Source: Alteromonas sp. KUL49 (GTDB taxonomy: Bacteria; Pseudomonadota; Gammaproteobacteria; Enterobacterales; Alteromonadaceae). From it: a stretch of DNA of 64,000 nt. The translations under genes and the position numbers were made by a program. The DNA is taken from NCBI RefSeq assembly GCF_006538345.1, contig NZ_BJKL01000003.1, forward strand, positions 62,001 to 126,000, written 5' to 3'. The stretch's first letter is position 1; each line of letters starts with the position of its first letter. Below, in pieces: positions 56,189 through 64,000 of this stretch. A model generated the notes under the pieces. That model was not told the DNA's origin, searched no databases, and worked only from the letters and a program-made list of their open reading frames with translations.

Positions 56189-56299
56189 ACCTAACACTAA
56201 GCTAAGGGGCAAATACACAATGCGATAATCGCGAAGCCGCATTGTGTATTTGTCCCAGCGACCCGCGCAGCGGGTTGCGACTTAAGCGTTTTGTTATAT
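56189..56299 (-). repeat. attC site, family A
   Basis: CTAACACTAAGCTAAGGGGC to CTTAAGCGTTTTGTTATA, with CCCGCGCAGCGGG inside. Confidence 0.95.
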
Positions 56300-56698
56300 T
56301 TCATCGTCCAAAATATCCTCGATTGGTTCATAGTATGGGTCTGGGCCAAATAGTTTGGTTTTACCATACGAGACTAGGAACCCAAAACTTGAGAGAGTCG
56401 CCATACCTAAACCAATCGTTAGTCCAAACATAAAAACTAAGAAAGCATCTTGTTTTTCAGCCCAAGGGAAGAGTTTTGCTACACCAAATGCAACGCAAAA
56501 AGCGTAAATAAATTGAAGAACCCAACCAAAGGCGTATTTGAACTTTCTAAATTTAAATCCCGAAAGAGACTCATTTTCCTGTGGTATCGGGCCAAACCAA
56601 GTTAATGCAATCATAGAGATTTTGCTCTTCCAAAAAATATGAATGAGAAGATACAGAGTAAAAACAATGAAATAAAAAAGAGCTATTTTTTCAATCAT
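56294..56698 (-). CDS. cassette membrane protein, unknown function
   Basis: 134 residues from the ATG at 56698; the upstream ATG at 56719 is within attC. Helices at about 5-22, 55-75 and 80-102, with an acidic end (EDILDDEI). No family is recognised. It is the first cassette of the array in the direction of reading. Confidence 0.7.
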   Translation of the reverse strand: MIEKIALFYFIVFTLYLLIHIFWKSKISMIALTWFGPIPQENESLSGFKFRKFKYAFGWVLQFIYAFCVAFGVAKLFPWAEKQDAFLVFMFGLTIGLGMATLSSFGFLVSYGKTKLFGPDPYYEPIEDILDDEI

Positions 56699-56706
56699 AC
56701 GCAGAA

Positions 56707-56813
56707 ATATAACTTCCAAATAAGGGGCGCAGGCACGGGGCTATAATCGCGCAGCGGCCCCGTGTATGCGTCCCAGTGCGCGTCAGCGCACGACTTAATT
56801 TGTTTGTTATAAA
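56707..56813 (-). repeat. attC site, family C, outermost
   Basis: AACTTCCAAATAAGGGGCGC opens and TTTGTTTGTTATAAATG closes it; CGGGGCTATAATCGCGCAGC is in the middle. It closely matches 45488. No further site is seen upstream. Confidence 0.88.
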
Positions 56814-57305
56814 TGATTTACGGTAAAAGCCGCAAGTGAAAAGAGTGCAGTCTTGAGTTTGCTTTTGATGTTTTTAATAACCAGCCATGGCGCGTACTGA
56901 GCTAAAGCGACGTTCAAAAGAGATTTGCCGTCACAAGTAACCGCAGACGTAGCAACTGTAGAATTGGGAAACAACCTTTCACTCACTTGGTCGTAGCCGT
57001 TCTTGTATTACCTGCGAAGAAAGGCCGAAAAGGGCGGATTGTTTACGCAGTCGAATGTTTGAGAGCAATTGCTGTTAATTGAAAAGAAAAGGCAGAGACC
57101 ATTGGCTACTGAAAAAAGAGTTCAAGCCCAAATTTCGCCATGGTTTATAACAATATTATTATCAGGAAAAATTCCTCTCTACAAACAGGAATTTTTCCGT
57201 CTATCACCCAAAAATTCCTTTCTGAGCCATTCAAAATCACAAAAAGGAAAAATTCCGCCTTTCACGCTCTCGGAAACACGGAAAATTTCCATCTATCATT
57301 CAACT
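56814..57305. other. non-coding region between the array and the Prx5-Grx gene
   Basis: About 490 bases without a credible gene. Nothing resembling a tyrosine-recombinase integrase or a clear attI was found. The right part, 57165-57290, holds five AT-rich 9-11-base repeats (described separately). Short open frames here have no ribosome sites or family features. Confidence 0.6.
57165..57290. repeat. cluster of GGAAAAATTCC palindromic repeats
   Basis: GGAAAAATTCC at 57165 and 57246, its complement GGAATTTTTCC at 57188, AAAAATTCC at 57210 and GGAAAATTTCC at 57280. The copies at 57188 and 57280 are each followed by CC(G/A)TCTATCA-type sequence. The cluster ends 16 bases before the stop of the Prx5-Grx gene. 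Confidence 0.7.
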
Positions 57306-58037
57306 TTAATCTTGGAAATACTCGGCTAAATCGTCACTACCACCAATGTGTTTTCCGTCGATAAACACTTGTGGAACGGTTTCTCGACCGGTGACTGCTC
57401 GTAAACTTGTTAGTGAAATCTCGTTTCCAAGTACGATTTCTTCGAAAGCCAAGCCTTTTTCAGTAAGTAACGCCTTTGCTTTTGCACAGAAAGTACAGCC
57501 GGGCTTTGTGAACAGCGACACAGATGCAGACACTGTTGCTTCTGGGTTGATGTAGTTGAGCATGGTATCGGCGTCAGATACCTCAAATGGGTCGCCTGGC
57601 TTTTGAGGTTCGATGAACATTTTGTCTACTACACCGTCTTTAACCAGCATAGAGTAGCGCCATGAACGCTTACCAAACCCAAGGTCGTCTTTGTCCACTA
57701 ACATACCCATGCCATCAGTGAATTCGCCATTGCCATCAGGAATCATTGTGATGTTTTCAGCTTCTTGATCGGCGGCCCATGCGTTCATTACAAAAGTATC
57801 GTTTACCGATACACATACAATGGTGTCTACACCGTTGTCTTTAAGAACACCGGCAAGCTCATTGTAGCGGGGGAGGTGTGTTGAACTGCATGTTGGTGTG
57901 AATGCGCCAGGTAATGAAAAAACAACGACTGTCTTTCCGGAAAAAATCTCATCTGTGGTTACATTTACCCACTGATCGTTTTGGCGGGTAGGGAAGGTAA
58001 CGTTTGGTATTTTCTGGCCTTCGCGGTTTTCTAACAT
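57306..58037 (-). CDS. hybrid peroxiredoxin 5-glutaredoxin
   Basis: 243 residues from the ATG at 58037, which has GGAG upstream. Residues 1-160 form a Prx5 domain with the peroxidatic Cys in [14 protein letters not shown]. Residues about 172-243 form a glutaredoxin with a CTFC active site and [18 protein letters not shown]. The fusion reduces peroxides with glutathione directly. A terminator-like hairpin lies upstream, from the fadE side. Confidence 0.95.
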   Translation of the reverse strand: MLENREGQKIPNVTFPTRQNDQWVNVTTDEIFSGKTVVVFSLPGAFTPTCSSTHLPRYNELAGVLKDNGVDTIVCVSVNDTFVMNAWAADQEAENITMIPDGNGEFTDGMGMLVDKDDLGFGKRSWRYSMLVKDGVVDKMFIEPQKPGDPFEVSDADTMLNYINPEATVSASVSLFTKPGCTFCAKAKALLTEKGLAFEEIVLGNEISLTSLRAVTGRETVPQVFIDGKHIGGSDDLAEYFQD

Positions 58038-58167
58038 GTATGACTCCAATGTCTTTTTGATTATGGGGTGGCGTATAACTTTGTAAAAGATAGCTTATAA
58101 ACTAATACATACCAAACGAATAAAAGTCATTAAATGGTTCGTAAAAATAGATTAGAGATTAATGAAA

Positions 58168-58197
58168 AAAGCCACCGTCATTACAGAGGGTGGCTTT
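58168..58197. terminator. hairpin terminator after fadE
   Basis: AAAGCCACC pairs with GGTGGCTTT across a 12-base loop. It sits 31 bases past the fadE stop on the minus strand. Confidence 0.85.
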
Positions 58198-58227
58198 GCT
58201 AACACAATTGTTGAGTCGCTGTAGGCT

Positions 58228-60687
58228 TTAAGCCGCTTTAACTTTCTTCGCTGGCTTACTGGTGGAGTTTATCTTTGCTACCAGTTCTTCATGGTCGAAA
58301 TCATCAACGTTGATAGTATTCAGACGCTCGATCTCGGTTCTGCGCAGCAGATCTGCTTCTTCGTCAGTAATAATACCGGCCTCTAGTGCTTCATCTGCCA
58401 GTACATCTAAGCGAACAAACGGAAGCTTCTCTTGTTTGTGCTTACAGATCTTATCGAAAATTGGTTCGCATGCGAGTACGTCGTCGAGTGCTTGCTCTAA
58501 ATCACCCACCAAATTACCCGGCTCTCTAGTAATGTACTGACCATAACCTAAACGGCTACGAGCAGATGACGGCGTTTGCAAAATGGTTGCAATAGCATGT
58601 TCAGTTTTATCTGACGGCTTTTTGATACGTCGACCAAAGGGCATCACGAGTACTTTCAAGTAAATAGCCACTGGCTTGCTTGGGAAGTTAGTGATGAACT
58701 CGTTGATCGCCGTTTCGATGTCGTACAAAGTGGTTTGCATGGCCCAGTGAAGGAATGGAAGATCTTCTTTTAAGCGACCATCTTCGTCATAACGCTTCAG
58801 TGTTGTACTCGCCATAAACAATCCGCTTAGGATGTCTCCTAATCGAGCAGAGAGTCTTTCGCGACGTTTCAAATCGCCACCTAACACGCCCATTGAAATG
58901 TCTGAGAGCAACGCAAGGTTTGCACTATAACCTTCTAGCAGCTTGTAATAGCGTGCTGTTTCGTCGGTAAACGGGGCAGAGTTAAACATACCGTTGGTTA
59001 CTGAGAACCACGTGCTGCGTACCGTATTTGCAATCGCAAAACCAATGTGACCGAACACCGCCTTATCGAATGCTTCGAGGGCTTGCTCTTTGTCTTTGAT
59101 GGCAGCGGCATGAATCTCGTCAAGTACGTATGGGTGACAGCGCATCGCACCCTGACCAAAAATCATCATGTTACGGGTCAAGATATTTGCGCCTTCAACC
59201 GTAATAGAGATGGGTATACCTTGATAACCACGACCTAAGTAGTTGTTTGGCCCAAGCATAACGCCTTTACCACCGTGTACGTCCATGGCGTCGTTAACGA
59301 CCTGACGGGCTTTTTCAGTGAGGTGATACTTGGCGATAGCAGAAATTACTGATGGTTTTTCGCCAATATCTACACCCACGGTAGAGAAGCGAGTAACGCC
59401 GTCCATCAAATAAGCATTACCACCAATGCGGGCTAGCATTTCTTCAACGCCTTCCATTTGACCTACTGGAATTCTGAATTGACGACGAATACGTGAATAC
59501 GCACCCGTGGCAAGCGCCGTTGTTTTAGCACCACCAGCAGCGCATGAAGGTAAAGTAATACAGCGGCCCACTGACAAACATTCCATCAGCATACGCCAGC
59601 CTTTACCGGCCATGTCAGCGCCACCAATAATGAAGTCTAGCGGTACAAAAATATCTTTACCGCGAATTGGGCCATTTTGGAACGGTGTATTTAATGGGAA
59701 GTGACGTCGCCCAATATCTAGACCCTTGGTATCACGAGGGATAAGCGCACAAGTAATGCCTAGCTCTGGCTCGTCACCCAGTAAGCCGTCGGGATCGTGA
59801 AGTTTAAACGCCAATCCAATAACGGTAGCAACAGGGGCTAGGGTAATGTAGCGCTTATCAAAGTTGAGTCGCATACCCAGTACTTCTTCACCGTTGAATT
59901 CACCTTTGCACACCACACCTGTGTCAGGAATTGCACCTGCGTCAGATCCCGCTTCAGGGCCAGTCAGTGCAAAACAAGGGATTTCATCACCCGCGGCTAA
60001 ACGCGGTAAGTAATGGTCTTGTTGTTCCTTGGTACCATAGTGCTGCAATAATTCACCTGGCCCAAGCGAGTTGGGTACACCTACTGTGCTCGATAGTACC
60101 GCGTTCGCGCCAGAGAGTTTTTGAAGTACGCGAGACTGTGCAAATGCTGAAAACTCTAATCCGCCGTATTCTTTTTTGATGATCATGGCGAAGAATTTGT
60201 GTTCTTTTAGGTAGTCCCACATTTCTGGTGGTAGGTCTGCGTCTTGATGGTTAATCTGCCACTCGTCGACCATGTTACAGACGCGCTCCACTGGACCGTC
60301 TAGAAACGCTTGTTCTTCTTGGGTCAGTCTACCCTTTGGAATGCGATGTAGCTTTTCCCAATCTGGTTTACCGCTGAAAATATCACCGTCCCACCACACT
60401 GTACCGGCATCAATGGCCTCTTGTTCGGTGCGTGACATTTCTGGCATTACCTTTTTGTAAAATGCCAAAAGCGGTTGTGTTATGTATTGATGGCGTATTG
60501 AGGTAACTAAAAACGGTACGAATACCACGGCGTATACTAACCACCCCAGAAACCCAATATCTCCAAAGATAGTGCCTAGGAACATTGCTCCTGCACCAAT
60601 GCTTGCCGTAGTTATTAGGCTAGCGCGTTGGTAACTAGCGGCTGCCAGTAAACCAATAACAATTAAAAACCAAATTAAATCTGCCAT
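58228..60687 (-). CDS. fadE: acyl-CoA dehydrogenase FadE
   Basis: 819 residues, close to the 814 of E. coli FadE. Two N-terminal membrane helices precede the dehydrogenase domain. [19 protein letters not shown] and [13 protein letters not shown] are FadE signatures; the C-terminal DUF1974 region holds [15 protein letters not shown]. It catalyses the first step of fatty acid beta-oxidation. Start ATG at 60687 with AGGAG upstream. A FadR-like box lies about 90 bases upstream. Confidence 0.96.
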   Translation of the reverse strand: MADLIWFLIVIGLLAAASYQRASLITTASIGAGAMFLGTIFGDIGFLGWLVYAVVFVPFLVTSIRHQYITQPLLAFYKKVMPEMSRTEQEAIDAGTVWWDGDIFSGKPDWEKLHRIPKGRLTQEEQAFLDGPVERVCNMVDEWQINHQDADLPPEMWDYLKEHKFFAMIIKKEYGGLEFSAFAQSRVLQKLSGANAVLSSTVGVPNSLGPGELLQHYGTKEQQDHYLPRLAAGDEIPCFALTGPEAGSDAGAIPDTGVVCKGEFNGEEVLGMRLNFDKRYITLAPVATVIGLAFKLHDPDGLLGDEPELGITCALIPRDTKGLDIGRRHFPLNTPFQNGPIRGKDIFVPLDFIIGGADMAGKGWRMLMECLSVGRCITLPSCAAGGAKTTALATGAYSRIRRQFRIPVGQMEGVEEMLARIGGNAYLMDGVTRFSTVGVDIGEKPSVISAIAKYHLTEKARQVVNDAMDVHGGKGVMLGPNNYLGRGYQGIPISITVEGANILTRNMMIFGQGAMRCHPYVLDEIHAAAIKDKEQALEAFDKAVFGHIGFAIANTVRSTWFSVTNGMFNSAPFTDETARYYKLLEGYSANLALLSDISMGVLGGDLKRRERLSARLGDILSGLFMASTTLKRYDEDGRLKEDLPFLHWAMQTTLYDIETAINEFITNFPSKPVAIYLKVLVMPFGRRIKKPSDKTEHAIATILQTPSSARSRLGYGQYITREPGNLVGDLEQALDDVLACEPIFDKICKHKQEKLPFVRLDVLADEALEAGIITDEEADLLRRTEIERLNTINVDDFDHEELVAKINSTSKPAKKVKAA

Positions 60688-60773
60688 ACATCACTCCTGA
60701 AAAGGCGTTATCTGCAACACGTGGCCGTCTCTACATTGTGGTCGAAAGAACGCGATCCTGCGCACTAACTCGT

Positions 60774-60790
60774 GTGAGGTCTGACCAGAA
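60774..60790. promoter_or_regulatory. FadR-like operator upstream of fadE
   Basis: The minus-strand core CTGGTCAGACC matches the CTGGTCnGACC core of the known FadR operator exactly; the outer bases are weaker. It is about 90 bases before the fadE start, a sensible place for repression of beta-oxidation. Confidence 0.6.
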
Positions 60791-60962
60791 CTGAAAAGTA
60801 ACGGGTGAGGAGGCAAAGATCAAGGTTTTTACATGAAGAACGCGTAATATTTTGAGCGTACAATCGTTAGCTGATAAGGTCTGGCGGGCAGTCTGTTGAG
60901 CGTACTAATAGCGGTATGGCAACAGAATGTTAATGAAACTAGTGCAAGATCCTACTAAGAAT

Positions 60963-60983
60963 CATGCCTCGTTAAGAGGCATG
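60963..60983. terminator. hairpin after the DUF3108 gene
   Basis: CATGCCTC and GAGGCATG form an 8-bp stem with a 5-base loop, 16 bases past the DUF3108 stop. There is no strong T run, so it may only partly terminate. Confidence 0.55.
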
Positions 60984-60998
60984 AAATGACGAAATTCA

Positions 60999-61706
60999 CT
61001 ATTTGGGTATGTAGTGTTTTAGTTGAATATCACCTTGCTCGTCGCCGTCTTTAAACTGTTGTAGGCGTACTAAGGTGTAGTTCAGTGATGGTGCAAACCA
61101 AGCGAAGGTTTCTCGGGTGCTGTTCTTGCGGTTTATTTTTACCTTGATTGTGTCTAGTTCACCAAAGGGAACTTGAAGCGTTTCTTCTCCAATCACTGAC
61201 ACGGTTTGCGAGCGTAATTGACCACGAGAATTGATATAGTCGTATGCAACTGTGTCTTCGCCTTCGGCTAGGCCATGAGCGATAAACAGTCGGTATAGTT
61301 GATTATCTAGCTGACCGTTCCAAGGGTGATTATCACCATCTTTTACGACGATGGTTGCAGGTTCTGTGGCGTCAAAATTCACATCCAACGATTTATTTTT
61401 TCCCGTACCACGACGAGAGTAGTGATATTCGTTGGGAATAATCTCACCTTCTAACAGGCTAAAAACGGAATGTTCGTTTCTTTTGTCAGAAAGGAAAAAC
61501 TTAGACACCTTTGAGGCGTAAGTAAGGGAGTATTGAGACTCAGACAACTGGCTGAGTTCTATTTTAGCCGTACCAACATCATCTCCCCATTTGAAGGCTG
61601 TGTACTCAGCGGAATAGGGGGTAAATGGATTGCCTTGTGCAGATGCTAATGTGGGGAGAAAAAGTACTAAGCTGAGTAAACAGCCTAGTACTTTGTTTTT
61701 ATTCAC
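60999..61706 (-). CDS. DUF3108 domain-containing protein, secreted
   Basis: 235 residues from the GTG at 61706, which overlaps the purN stop (GTGAATAA) and leads straight into a signal peptide (LLSLVLFLPTLASA). A start at 61739 would overlap purN more. The remainder is beta-rich: FTPYSAEYTAFKWG, then LDTIKVKINRKNSTRETFAWFAPSLNYTLVRLQQ, the DUF3108 pattern. Periplasmic, function unknown. It commonly follows purN in this group. Confidence 0.9.
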   Translation of the reverse strand: MNKNKVLGCLLSLVLFLPTLASAQGNPFTPYSAEYTAFKWGDDVGTAKIELSQLSESQYSLTYASKVSKFFLSDKRNEHSVFSLLEGEIIPNEYHYSRRGTGKNKSLDVNFDATEPATIVVKDGDNHPWNGQLDNQLYRLFIAHGLAEGEDTVAYDYINSRGQLRSQTVSVIGEETLQVPFGELDTIKVKINRKNSTRETFAWFAPSLNYTLVRLQQFKDGDEQGDIQLKHYIPK

Positions 61707-62346
61707 TTGCGTAGCCTGACTCAGGAAGCGGATTGTCATCTAATATGGCCTTGTTATCTCGCATGGTTAGCCTTCCATCACATACCCATTCTAGTACCAA
61801 TGGGTAAATGCGGCGTTCTTGTTCCTGAACACGCTCTGCTAGCTCTCCTGCGGTATCTTCTTCAAAGATAGGCACTCGGCTTTGAATAATTACTGGGCCG
61901 CCATCCAACTCTGGTGTCACAAAATGCACGCTCACGCCGTGCTCTTCATCACCGTTGTCGATGGCCCGTTGATGCGTATTCAGACCTTTGTACTTCGGCA
62001 ATAAAGATGGATGAATGTTCAATAACTTTCCAGAAAATTTGTTGACGAATTCTGGCGTTAAAATACGCATAAACCCTGCAAGCACGATACAGTCTGGGTT
62101 TTCTTGGCTTAAAGTGTCTGCTAGCGCTTGGTCGTAACTCTCTCTGTCTTCATACTGTGAGTGGTCTAAACAGAGATGACGAATGCCTGCGTTTTCTGCA
62201 CGAGTCAAACCATAGGCATTGGGTTTGTTACTGATGACTAGACTGATTTCAGCGTTTAGCTTGCCATCATCGATATGATCGATAATGGCCTGCAGGTTAC
62301 TTCCATTTCCGGAAATCAGAACGCATAGTTTAGATTTGCTGCTCAC
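61699..62346 (-). CDS. purN: phosphoribosylglycinamide formyltransferase PurN
   Basis: 215 residues. [15 protein letters not shown] is the substrate-binding start, and [21 protein letters not shown] holds the catalytic Asn/His region. It transfers a formyl group from 10-formyl-THF to GAR, the third step of purine synthesis. It overlaps purM by four bases (ATGA). Confidence 0.96.
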   Translation of the reverse strand: MSSKSKLCVLISGNGSNLQAIIDHIDDGKLNAEISLVISNKPNAYGLTRAENAGIRHLCLDHSQYEDRESYDQALADTLSQENPDCIVLAGFMRILTPEFVNKFSGKLLNIHPSLLPKYKGLNTHQRAIDNGDEEHGVSVHFVTPELDGGPVIIQSRVPIFEEDTAGELAERVQEQERRIYPLVLEWVCDGRLTMRDNKAILDDNPLPESGYASE

Positions 62347-63383
62347 TCGTTGATCTCAACTTGTTCGTTACCGTCTTTGGCTTCAATGTCACCAATGACC
62401 CAGGCATTCTCACCGTGTGCGGTTAGAATTTCGAGGGATTGTTCAACATTCTCTTCGTCAACAACGATAACCAGGCCAACACCACAGTTAAAAGTACGAT
62501 ACATTTCGTGTGTTTCAACGTTGCCTTGTTCTTGTAGCCAGTTGAACACAGTAGGCCATTGCCAGCTAGACGCATCAATCACTACTTTGGCATCGTCTGG
62601 CAGTACGCGAGGAATGTTTTCCCAGAAGCCACCGCCAGTAATGTGAGAGATCGCACTCACTTCAACTTCTTCAAGAAGTGCGAGGACAGATTTTACGTAA
62701 ATGCGTGTAGGCGCTAATAAATGGTCAATTAGCGGCTTTCCGTCAAGATCAGCATTAACATCTGCATCACTCACTTCAAGTACTTTGCGGATCAATGAGT
62801 AACCATTTGAGTGTGGCCCTGACGAACCGAGTGCAATTAGCTTTTGCCCTGGTTTAACTTTGGTACCGTCAATGACTTTATCAGCTTCGACCACACCAAC
62901 ACAGAAACCAGCAATGTCGTAATCGCCATCGTGATACATACCCGGCATTTCAGCTGTTTCACCGCCAATAAGTGCACAGTTGCTCTGCTCACAACCATCA
63001 CCAATACCAGCAACAACCGATGCCGCAACGTCAACATCAAGTTTACCTGTGGCGTAGTAGTCTAGGAAAAATAGCGGCTCAGCGCCTTGAACAATGAGGT
63101 CATTGACACACATTGCTACAAGATCAATACCAACACCATCGTGGCGACCTGCGTCCATAGCTACACGAAGCTTAGTACCTACACCGTCAGTACCCGATAC
63201 AAGAAGCGGGTTTTTGTACTTTGTAGGAAGCGAGCACAATGCACCAAAACCACCTAAATTGCCTTTGACTTCTGGACGGTGAGTCCTTTTGGTAACAGAT
63301 TTAATCCGTTCAACAAGTTGGTTTCCGGCATCAATATCAACACCAGCATCTTTGTAACTTAACGAGGTTTTGTTTTCGCTCAC
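62343..63383 (-). CDS. purM: phosphoribosylformylglycinamidine cyclo-ligase PurM
   Basis: 346 residues. [46 protein letters not shown] and [17 protein letters not shown] are PurM signatures. It makes AIR from FGAM in the fifth step of purine synthesis. The start is GTG with AGGG upstream. It is the first gene of purM-purN-DUF3108. Confidence 0.97.
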   Translation of the reverse strand: MSENKTSLSYKDAGVDIDAGNQLVERIKSVTKRTHRPEVKGNLGGFGALCSLPTKYKNPLLVSGTDGVGTKLRVAMDAGRHDGVGIDLVAMCVNDLIVQGAEPLFFLDYYATGKLDVDVAASVVAGIGDGCEQSNCALIGGETAEMPGMYHDGDYDIAGFCVGVVEADKVIDGTKVKPGQKLIALGSSGPHSNGYSLIRKVLEVSDADVNADLDGKPLIDHLLAPTRIYVKSVLALLEEVEVSAISHITGGGFWENIPRVLPDDAKVVIDASSWQWPTVFNWLQEQGNVETHEMYRTFNCGVGLVIVVDEENVEQSLEILTAHGENAWVIGDIEAKDGNEQVEINE

Positions 63384-63573
63384 GGTTGCGCCCTAGAACT
63401 AAGAGGTGGAAAAACGCGGATTCTACCAGCATGTAACACTAAGTCCAATTGCCTTATCGACTATTCTCGACAATAAATAACGACGCATGTAATTAGTGGA
63501 TGAAATATGCCTAGTTTTGTCAGACAATAGTGCAAACTTAAAATTGTTCTTCAGGATAAAGAGTCTAGGTAAC

Positions 63574-64000
63574 GTGCTGATCATAAATGCTTTAATACGC
63601 CAAGGTGGGCTTAACAAGGCTCCGTTGCTATTACTCTTCGTTGCAACCCTTTGTTTCGGCAGGCTCGCTCATAGTGCCACCTTGGTTGAGGTGAACACCG
63701 CTGCCGTAGAGGTACAAGACCAAGGGCAATCAACGACACAACGGGCAATGAGAGAAGCATTGTCTCGTGTTTTCGTGAAAATGTCTGGCACTCAAGCCGT
63801 GTTAGATAACGGCGCAGTGCGCTCGGCTGTGCGTTCTCCAGAACAATATTTACGCTCTTACCGTTTCTCGTTCGATGAGGGCAAGATATTTTACGTTGCA
63901 GAGTTTGACGAAGAGAGAGTGTCGAACATTCTCCGCGAACAAAACCTTTCTATATGGGAGAGTCGGCGACCCGAAACTCTTTTTTGGTTAGCCATACAAG
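63574..64000 (+). CDS. DUF2066 domain-containing protein, 5' part
   Basis: The frame runs from GTG at 63574 (AGGT upstream) to the window end with no stop, giving 142 residues. The signal peptide is LLLLFVATLCFGRLAHS. TAAVEVQDQGQSTTQRAMRE and ALSRVFVKMSGTQAVL are DUF2066 features. It is divergent from purM, as in related genomes. The function is unknown. Confidence 0.85.
   Translation, partial: MLIINALIRQGGLNKAPLLLLFVATLCFGRLAHSATLVEVNTAAVEVQDQGQSTTQRAMREALSRVFVKMSGTQAVLDNGAVRSAVRSPEQYLRSYRFSFDEGKIFYVAEFDEERVSNILREQNLSIWESRRPETLFWLAIQ

Larger units (their letters stand above)
40463..56813 (-). mobile_element. integron cassette array without visible integrase (CALIN-like)
   Basis: About 24 attC or attC-like sites alternate with small genes, all reading on the minus strand, over 16 kb. 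In the minus-strand reading each site begins with AAC-type R'' boxes followed by AAACGCTTAAG-like sequence and ends with CCCCTTAGCTTAGTGTTA-like R' boxes, the order known for chromosomal integron attC sites. The integrase and attI should lie at the high-coordinate end, near 57 kb, but only non-coding DNA and then a Prx5-Grx gene are found there. At least three attC subfamilies occur, so the cassettes come from several sources. Confidence 0.9.

Noticed and set aside
40463-56813. Regularly recurring repeats considered as a CRISPR array
   Set aside because: The repeats are about 70-110 bases, imperfectly palindromic, spaced by whole genes, and carry attC end boxes. Spacer-sized intervals are absent.
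56814-57164. Possible integrase remnant upstream of the outermost attC
   Set aside because: No frame shows tyrosine recombinase boxes or any extended similarity, and open frames are short and without ribosome sites.
57069-57329. 86-residue plus-strand frame
   Set aside because: It runs across the repeat cluster and into the antisense of the Prx5-Grx gene, has no ribosome site, and no protein-like composition.

Overview
The window looks like the chromosome of an agar-degrading marine gammaproteobacterium of the Alteromonadales. Support comes from a GH86-type agarase, a GH2 glycosidase and a sulfatase, the purM/purN and cmoA/cmoB neighbourhoods, a FadE-type acyl-CoA dehydrogenase, a glucosylglycerate cluster, and a long array of integron attC sites. 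No species can be named from sequence alone, and no tRNA, rRNA, CRISPR array or insertion sequence was seen.
Layout. 1-5.9 kb: the 3' end of a gamma-glutamyltranspeptidase gene, a lipoprotein, and a three-gene sugar catabolism operon (Gfo/Idh dehydrogenase, TIM-barrel isomerase, MFS transporter) with a divergent PAS-AraC regulator. 6-8.6 kb: a membrane protein and an OmpR-type two-component system with repeated sites in its promoter. 8.7-19.1 kb: S41 peptidase, GH2 glycosidase behind a large palindrome, PpnP, a solute-binding-like protein, an outer-membrane barrel, an HTH-TPR regulator, a sulfatase and two small genes. 19.1-28.7 kb: cysK (frameshifted), a MoxR/CoxE-like pair, AmiD-like amidase, S9 peptidase, a frameshifted mocA/mobA-like gene, a MATE transporter and moeA. 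28.8-33.5 kb: a complete glucosylglycerate synthesis and recovery set. 33.6-36.2 kb: cmoB, cmoA and an orphan NarL-type regulator. 36.4-38.9 kb: GH86 agarase with an N-terminal ricin-type lectin region. 38.9-39.8 kb: a thioesterase and a small membrane ORF.
40.4-56.8 kb: an array of about 24 attC or attC-like sites separating small cassettes, every gene reading on the minus strand. No integrase gene is visible at the end where one would sit (about 57 kb), so this is an integrase-less array or a displaced piece of a chromosomal integron. Its cargo is mostly lipoproteins and small membrane proteins, plus two different DUF3800 proteins, a DUF2806-like protein and a miniature FliF (flagellar MS-ring) homologue, which is the most striking single gene here. 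57.3-64 kb: ordinary core genes (hybrid Prx5-glutaredoxin, fadE with a FadR-like box, DUF3108, purN, purM, and the start of a DUF2066 gene).
A cross-cutting observation is that at least six reading frames are broken by single-base indels, nearly all in homopolymers, including conserved cysK. This points to residual sequencing error in this assembly, and cassette genes that look broken should be read with that in mind.
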